From the NCBI GenBank assembly GCA_001563885.1, contig LKMM01000094.1:1-8492 (forward strand): DNA of 8,492 bases. Direction: 5' to 3'. The translations under genes were made by a program, and so were the position numbers. Positions 4,520 to 8,492 of the stretch are shown here, in pieces (within the stretch, counting starts at the first letter, position 1; each line of letters opens with the position of its first letter). The notes under the pieces were generated by a model. That model was not told where the DNA came from. It made no database searches and saw only the letters and a program-made list of their open reading frames with translations. This DNA comes from Natrialbaceae archaeon B1-Br10_E2g27 (GTDB lineage: Archaea > Halobacteriota > Halobacteria > Halobacteriales > Natrialbaceae).

Positions 4520-6892
4520 TCACTCGAGGACGTCCACACGCCGATACTCGACAGTTGGCTCGAGCGGTTCCTCAGGGAAAGCGACACTGATGGCGAACTC
4601 GAGGGTGTCGGCGTCGGCACCGAAGACGGCAACCGGGACGGTTTCGGTCTCTCGAAGGTAGCTACTCGTGGCGGTCATCTCGACGCCGTTGACTGTCACA
4701 CAAATTCCGACTCTGGCAGGTTCGCCGACGTTTCGGATCGTCACCTCGCGGACGTCGTTCTCGCCGGCTACGATCGTCTCGGGGAAGGTTCCCCACTCGA
4801 TTTCGACGGCGGGAAGCGACTGGGCACCTTCGTAGACGCGGTCGGCGACGCCTGCAGCGAGGCCGGCGTCGACGAGCCCTGGGACGCCGGCGTCGACGAT
4901 GTCTGCAGGCGTCGATAACCCCTCTTTGGAGAGCTTACTGGCCCGCCCGGCTCCGACGCCGTCGATGGCAGTCAGACCGACCGCATCAGCCGAAACGCCA
5001 TTTTCGACCCGGGCTTCGACCCGTCGGGCGAGGTTCGCGGCGTGAGGGCTCGCAAGCCGGTCGAGAAACGCCCCCAGCGCCGACAGCAACCGGGTCGCGT
5101 TGCGTTTGATTACCCAGGCGTCGCTTCGTAAGTCGGCGGGTGGCTGGCCGCTTGCGGCGGTACTGCACAGGATTGCGAGGACTTTCCGCTGGCCGGCAGC
5201 TAACTCGGGGGTCTCCTGGCCCACGAGGACGGCGTTGATCGCGTCACGTTCGTCCTGTCTGGCCGACACCGATTCGAACTCCGCAGCACCAGCAACCGCC
5301 TCGAGGATATCTTCGGTCTCGAGGACTGCGCCATTGCTGACCCGATCGGCGAGGTCGGCGAAGGTCGCGGCCGTCTCGAGGTCCAAATAATACTTCGAGG
5401 CTAACACCCCCCGCGGGGTCGCCTCGATTGCTAGGGTTTCGTCGGTCTCGACGAACCCACGGTCGACGAGTTCCTCGAGACAGTTTCGGACCCGCTCGCG
5501 GAGGTCCCCAAAGCCGTAGGCCTCGGGTTTTGTCTGCCCGCGGACATAATAAAAGGTGGTCTCGAGCCACTCCATGACGTCGTCGAGTTGGGTGATCGTC
5601 CCCATCGCAATCTCGGCGTTGAGGTGTATCTCTAAGCTTTCTGCCAGTCGGGACTCGATCTCTTTGCCCTCCGCGAGCAGTCGTCTGTACTTCTCGGCGT
5701 CAGCCCCATCGCAGACGACCCAGCCATAGCCGACATCGTCGTAGCCCGGCCGACCCGCACGGCCGAGCATCTGGAGGACATCCAGCGGGCTCATATCGAC
5801 ATCACCCTCGAGCGGATCGTGATATTTGGTATCCCGAATCACGACACAGCGGGCGGGCAGGTTGACTCCCCAGGCGAGCGTCGACGTCGAAAACAGGAGT
5901 TCGATCGCGCCGGCTTTGAACCACTTTTCGACGAAATCCCGATCGGTTTTCGAGAGGCCGGCGTGGTGGAAGGCAACGCCATCGGTGACCGATTTACGCA
6001 GCGTGTCGTTCTCGAGGTCGTCTTTCTCGCTGTGAAAGTCGACATCGTGGAACTCACCGCGAACGACAGCCATCGGAACGTCGCGTTCTGTGAGTTCGTC
6101 GCGAGCTTTCTGGGCTGCGCGGACGGTATCCTGCCGGGAGGAGACGAACACGAGCGCCTGGCCGTCCTCTCGGAGGTGGGGTTCGGCCAGATCGAGCGCC
6201 CGGTAAAGTCGGCGATACTTATCGGCAAAGGAGTTCTCGCCGTGGGTATAGGTCTTGACGCCGGCGGTTAAATCGACGGGTCGGTACTCATCACCAAACT
6301 CGAAGGTAGTCTCGGCTGGAGCATCGAGCCACGCCGCAACGTCGTCGACGTTTGGCATCGTTGCCGACAGCGCCACGATCCGGGGGCCACAGAGCCGGCG
6401 AAGCCTCGAGATGGCTACCTCGAGGACTGACCCTCGCTTGTCGGCATCGAGCAAGTGGACTTCGTCGATGACGCAGACGTCGACGTTCGTCACGAAATCG
6501 TAGCGTCGAGAGTCGTGTTTGCGGGTCGCCGAATCGAGCTTTTCGGGCGTCATGACGAGAATATCGGCCCGGCGTGCTCTCCGCGGGTTCAACTCTCGCT
6601 CGCCGGTGACGACGTAGACGGAGTACTCTAGCTCCTCGAAGCGGTCCCAGTCGTCTTCTTTTTCGTTCGTCAGCGCCCGCAGCGGGGCGATAAACAACGC
6701 CGTGCCACCATCTGCAAGCGCCTTACAGATCGCCAACTCGGCGAGTGCAGTCTTCCCCGACGCCGTCGGCGCGCTCGCGACCACGTTTTCGGTCGACTCG
6801 AGCAACGCCGGCAGTGCCTCGCGTTGCATCCGGTTGAACTCCTCGAAGGCAAACGCGTCTGCAAAGTCGGGAAGAACCTCAGCGACCTCCAT
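4520..6892 (-). CDS. Hel308/Ski2-like superfamily 2 helicase with a Sec63-type C-terminal half, 790 aa
   Basis: This is an ATP-dependent helicase of the Ski2/Hel308 group. Motifs in order: Q-motif-like FNRMQREALPALL (about 20-31); Walker A APTASGKT (41-48); TPEKLD (115-120); DEVH (143-146); SAT (176-178); motif V STSTLAWGVNLPA (335-347); motif VI QMLGRAGRPGYD (374-385). A winged-helix region follows (about 400-500, including ATPRGVLASKYY), then a helical bundle (500-625) and a helix-hairpin-helix (about 638-690, AIDGVGAGRASKL). The last 95 residues look like an all-beta, Ig-like domain rather than the end of a standard archaeal Hel308. Hel308 unwinds lagging-strand and stalled-fork DNA; Ski2/Brr2 relatives act on RNA, so the substrate is not certain. 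The ATG at 6892 is preferred; an in-frame GTG directly before it (6895) is an alternative. All ATPase motifs look intact. The DUF4013 gene ends 73 bases upstream. Confidence 0.93.
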   Translation of the reverse strand: MEVAEVLPDFADAFAFEEFNRMQREALPALLESTENVVASAPTASGKTALAELAICKALADGGTALFIAPLRALTNEKEDDWDRFEELEYSVYVVTGERELNPRRARRADILVMTPEKLDSATRKHDSRRYDFVTNVDVCVIDEVHLLDADKRGSVLEVAISRLRRLCGPRIVALSATMPNVDDVAAWLDAPAETTFEFGDEYRPVDLTAGVKTYTHGENSFADKYRRLYRALDLAEPHLREDGQALVFVSSRQDTVRAAQKARDELTERDVPMAVVRGEFHDVDFHSEKDDLENDTLRKSVTDGVAFHHAGLSKTDRDFVEKWFKAGAIELLFSTSTLAWGVNLPARCVVIRDTKYHDPLEGDVDMSPLDVLQMLGRAGRPGYDDVGYGWVVCDGADAEKYRRLLAEGKEIESRLAESLEIHLNAEIAMGTITQLDDVMEWLETTFYYVRGQTKPEAYGFGDLRERVRNCLEELVDRGFVETDETLAIEATPRGVLASKYYLDLETAATFADLADRVSNGAVLETEDILEAVAGAAEFESVSARQDERDAINAVLVGQETPELAAGQRKVLAILCSTAASGQPPADLRSDAWVIKRNATRLLSALGAFLDRLASPHAANLARRVEARVENGVSADAVGLTAIDGVGAGRASKLSKEGLSTPADIVDAGVPGLVDAGLAAGVADRVYEGAQSLPAVEIEWGTFPETIVAGENDVREVTIRNVGEPARVGICVTVNGVEMTATSSYLRETETVPVAVFGADADTLEFAISVAFPEEPLEPTVEYRRVDVLE

Positions 6893-6903
6893 CACTCGGA
6901 GTG
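6893..6903. repeat. CACTC-G-GAGTG palindrome at the helicase start
   Basis: A perfect 5-bp inverted repeat with a 1-base centre directly adjoins the ATG, and GGAGT is repeated next to it (6899-6908). It could be an operator, or a chance product of the GAGTG-rich sequence. I see no good TATA box upstream of it. Confidence 0.25.
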
Positions 6904-6965
6904 GAGTGTCCTCAGGTCAAAGGCGTTTCCTTCGCGCGCCGAATTGGGCGTTTGCCTCGAGGTCG

Positions 6966-7652
6966 TTAGATACTGACCCCGCTTGTCGCGCGTCGGCTGG
7001 ATCGGCCGACGCTTTCGACGTACGCTATGCCGATGAGTCGAGCGAAGACCATGTTGCTGTAAAACAGCACAAACGGTACCAGAACGAGCCCGATGACGGT
7101 GGCTCCAAGAATACTTGCGACGATTTGGACGGCCAGATTGATGGCGAAGATGAGTACGACGGCGATGATGTAGTCTATACTCAGCCAGAGCGAGGTCAGC
7201 GTACCGAAATCGAAGGCCCCACCGATCGAGCCGGTGGCAGCGAAGTTCGCAAGCACTGCGGGAACGATATACGAGACGAGAAACAGCAATGGAACCAGCG
7301 CTAGAATCATCAGCAAGCCGACGCCTGCAAGAAGTCCACCGCCATCTCCGCCCACCAGTGATCCCGTACCGATGACGCCGAATACGACGACAAACCAGCC
7401 CACAATCGGGATGAGCGCGTACACGAGCGAGATAATAAACGCCAGAATGCCATTGACGAATAGCTCCCCCCAGTCGGTGAACTCGGGCGGATCACTCCTG
7501 CCCTGTGTCGTTTCGTCCATCACCCGAACGTAGTACCCGAACAACAGGAAGGCCGGGAAAAACAGGATCATGAGTACGGTGAGTATGCCACCGATCCCGA
7601 TTCGACCGATCCACTCCCCACGAAGCGGATAGGAAATACTGTCTTCTAACAT
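6966..7652 (-). CDS. DUF4013-type integral membrane protein, 228 aa
   Basis: The sequence fits the DUF4013 family (PF13197), which has no known function. The beginning, MLEDSISYPLRGEWIGRIGIGG, is typical of the family's cytosolic start before the first helix. About five to six hydrophobic segments follow (roughly 20-45, 66-100, 106-136, 160-182 and 184-208), separated by a polar loop with DETTQGRSDPPEFTDWGELFVNG. The C-terminal 17 residues are polar and partly basic. The ATG at 7652 is chosen over a longer frame (to 7694) because a strong TATA box lies at 7683-7690 and GGAG precedes the ATG by 3 bases; the extra residues would lie within the promoter. The gene contains no CTCGAG in nearly 690 bases, unlike its neighbours, and uses more AT-rich codons (TTA, ATA, AGT); membrane composition explains only part of this. 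The bPH2 gene lies upstream on the same strand. Confidence 0.88.
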   Translation of the reverse strand: MLEDSISYPLRGEWIGRIGIGGILTVLMILFFPAFLLFGYYVRVMDETTQGRSDPPEFTDWGELFVNGILAFIISLVYALIPIVGWFVVVFGVIGTGSLVGGDGGGLLAGVGLLMILALVPLLFLVSYIVPAVLANFAATGSIGGAFDFGTLTSLWLSIDYIIAVVLIFAINLAVQIVASILGATVIGLVLVPFVLFYSNMVFARLIGIAYVESVGRSSRRATSGVSI

Positions 7653-7682
7653 GTTCTCCACGGCTGAATCGTCAGTCCTACA

Positions 7683-7690
7683 ATATAAAA
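7683..7690 (-). promoter_or_regulatory. TATA box for the DUF4013 gene
   Basis: On the minus strand this reads TTTTATAT, the strongest TATA match in the window. It predicts transcription starting near 7658-7662, just before the ATG at 7652. It lies in the gap after the bPH2 gene, so the DUF4013 gene can be transcribed independently of bPH2. Confidence 0.65.
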
Positions 7691-7730
7691 TCAACGTACT
7701 GGTTTTTCACTCGGAAACGGACACGTTCGA

Positions 7731-8246
7731 TCAGACGGCGGTCTCGTCGCCGGCAACTGCGGCCAACTGATCACTCAACACGCTCGAGGCCTGTTCAGGC
7801 CGTGGAACGCGCTCGAACGTGAGTTCGGGGTCGCCGGAACCGGCAGTGTAGACCGTTAGGTTCCCATAGCCAAGCAGTCGGCCGCCCATCGTCTGGCTGA
7901 GACTCGTGTTCTGTACTCGCTCGAGGCGAAACTGGGTGACCTCTCTCGAGATGACGCCACGTTTTTTGTATAACTCACTCGAGGTGATCACGTAGCGGGT
8001 GTTCGTCCAGAACAGATAGCGGACGGCCCCGAGGGCCGTACACAACAGGAGGGTACTGCCGCCAGCCACCGACAACACGAGCCGACTATCGGAAAGCCCC
8101 CAGACGAAGACACCAAGTCCGAGGACGGCCAGGCCGACTGCAAGCGGAAAGCCGACGCCCAGTTCGATCGGGTGCGGGCGACTCTCCCAGACCAGTTCCT
8201 CGTCGTCTCCGAGATGAAACCAGTCGGGAGTGGTGTTCAGGGCCAT
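7731..8246 (-). CDS. bPH2/YdbS-type PH-domain membrane protein, 171 aa
   Basis: A short cytosolic start rich in acidic residues (GDDEELVWESRPHP) leads into two adjacent membrane helices (about 28-50 and 54-76). A bacterial-type PH domain (bPH2, PF03703) follows at about 78-150. Its hallmarks are TRYVITSSELYKKRGVISRE, then the strand-turn FRLERVQNTSLSQTMGGRLLGYGNLTVYTAG. The E-x-V-W-x-S-R-P-H start and the GxLGYG turn are characteristic of this family in bacteria and haloarchaea. The function is unknown; members sit in the membrane with the PH domain in the cytosol and may bind lipids or partner proteins. Here there is a single bPH2 domain; in some genomes such a protein is followed by a longer one with two or three copies, but here DUF4013 follows instead. 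The ATG at 8246 lacks a clear ribosome-binding site. The gene is divergent from lipA. Confidence 0.9.
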   Translation of the reverse strand: MALNTTPDWFHLGDDEELVWESRPHPIELGVGFPLAVGLAVLGLGVFVWGLSDSRLVLSVAGGSTLLLCTALGAVRYLFWTNTRYVITSSELYKKRGVISREVTQFRLERVQNTSLSQTMGGRLLGYGNLTVYTAGSGDPELTFERVPRPEQASSVLSDQLAAVAGDETAV

Positions 8247-8279
8247 CGCGCTCGCCGGTATTCCACAGCGGGCCCTAAA

Positions 8280-8307
8280 GCTACCGGGGTATGGAGTGGC
8301 TACCGGG
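8280..8307. repeat. Nine-base direct repeat in the bPH2/lipA divergent promoter region
   Basis: GCTACCGGG occurs at 8280-8288 and again at 8299-8307, a 19-base period close to two helical turns. It lies next to the probable bPH2 promoter region and about 60 bases before lipA. Regularly spaced direct repeats are a common form of regulator site, but two copies of nine bases could be chance. The rest of the 119-base gap holds no gene. Confidence 0.35.
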
Positions 8308-8365
8308 AGACTCCAGTCTACGCCCGAGGGCGACGATTTTTGACCCCACCGTCCTATGGGAGGAT

Positions 8366-8492
8366 ATGAGCAGCGTACGGAAACCCGACTGGCTGAAGAT
8401 GCGACCGCCGTCGGGTCGGGAGTTTGCCGACATTCGGGAGACGCTGCGCGAACGCAATCTCCACACCGTCTGTGAGGAAGCTAACTGCCCCA
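8366..8492 (+). CDS. lipA: Lipoyl synthase, first 42 codons (3' end outside window)
   Basis: The visible start, MSSVRKPDWLKMRPPSG, followed by REFADIRETLRERNLHTVCEEANCP, is the conserved opening of lipoyl synthase. LipA is a radical-SAM enzyme that inserts two sulphur atoms into protein-bound octanoyl groups to make lipoyl cofactor for 2-oxoacid dehydrogenases and the glycine cleavage system. The Cys-x4-Cys at residues 36-41 begins the CX4CX5C motif that holds the auxiliary, sulphur-donating [4Fe-4S] cluster; the third cysteine and the radical-SAM CX3CX2C motif lie beyond the window. GGGAGG is only 2 bases before the ATG, too close for a normal Shine-Dalgarno site. A T-rich GATTTTT (8335-8341) lies at a TATA-like distance, so a leaderless mRNA is likely (inference). 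Codon use matches the neighbours. Confidence 0.93.
   Translation, partial: MSSVRKPDWLKMRPPSGREFADIRETLRERNLHTVCEEANCP

Noticed and set aside
5819..6271. Open frame of 150 codons opposite the helicase
   Set aside because: It is antisense to the conserved helicase motifs V and VI region, with no recognisable domain.

Overview
The window looks like chromosomal DNA from a halophilic archaeon. The predicted proteins are strongly acidic. The hexamer CTCGAG is extremely common (about 50 copies counted by eye, roughly one per 165 bases). Promoters, where visible, are archaeal TATA elements about 27 bases upstream of starts. Several families are typical of haloarchaea: a lone HalOD1 domain, an Lrp/AsnC regulator ending in an HYTxPW-type tail, DUF4013, a bPH2-type membrane protein and a small two-helix membrane protein. 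A member of the Natrialbales (Natrinema/Haloterrigena-like) is a reasonable guess, but it is inference only.

Layout. 1-666 (+) is the 3' part of an alpha/beta hydrolase gene, convergent with an acidic orphan protein (674-1027, -). A lone HalOD1 protein (1172-1450, -) is divergent from an Lrp/AsnC regulator (1656-2141, +); the 205-base gap between them carries an AT-rich promoter. Next comes a HAD phosphatase (2261-2914, +), whose probable TATA box lies in the spacer of a strong inverted repeat. Five genes then run leftward from 8246 to 2911: a bPH2 membrane protein, a DUF4013 membrane protein, a Hel308/Ski2-like helicase, a site-2 protease with two CBS domains, and a two-helix 'holin-like' protein. 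Their gaps are about 60-80 bases and at least two have their own TATA-like element, so this is a gene run rather than a proven single operon. The right edge holds the first 42 codons of lipA (lipoyl synthase, +), divergent from the bPH2 gene.

No single pathway links the genes. The leftward run mixes membrane proteins (bPH2, DUF4013, S2P, two-helix protein) with one nucleic-acid helicase. LipA belongs to lipoate synthesis, and the HAD enzyme to small-molecule dephosphorylation. The Lrp and HalOD1 proteins are regulatory.

There are no tRNA or rRNA genes, insertion sequences, CRISPR arrays or long repeats that I can see, and no stretch over 300 bases lacks a gene. I did not find a clearly new multi-gene system. 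The best leads are the hydrolase without its nucleophile serine, the palindrome around the HAD promoter, and the Sec63-like tail on the helicase.
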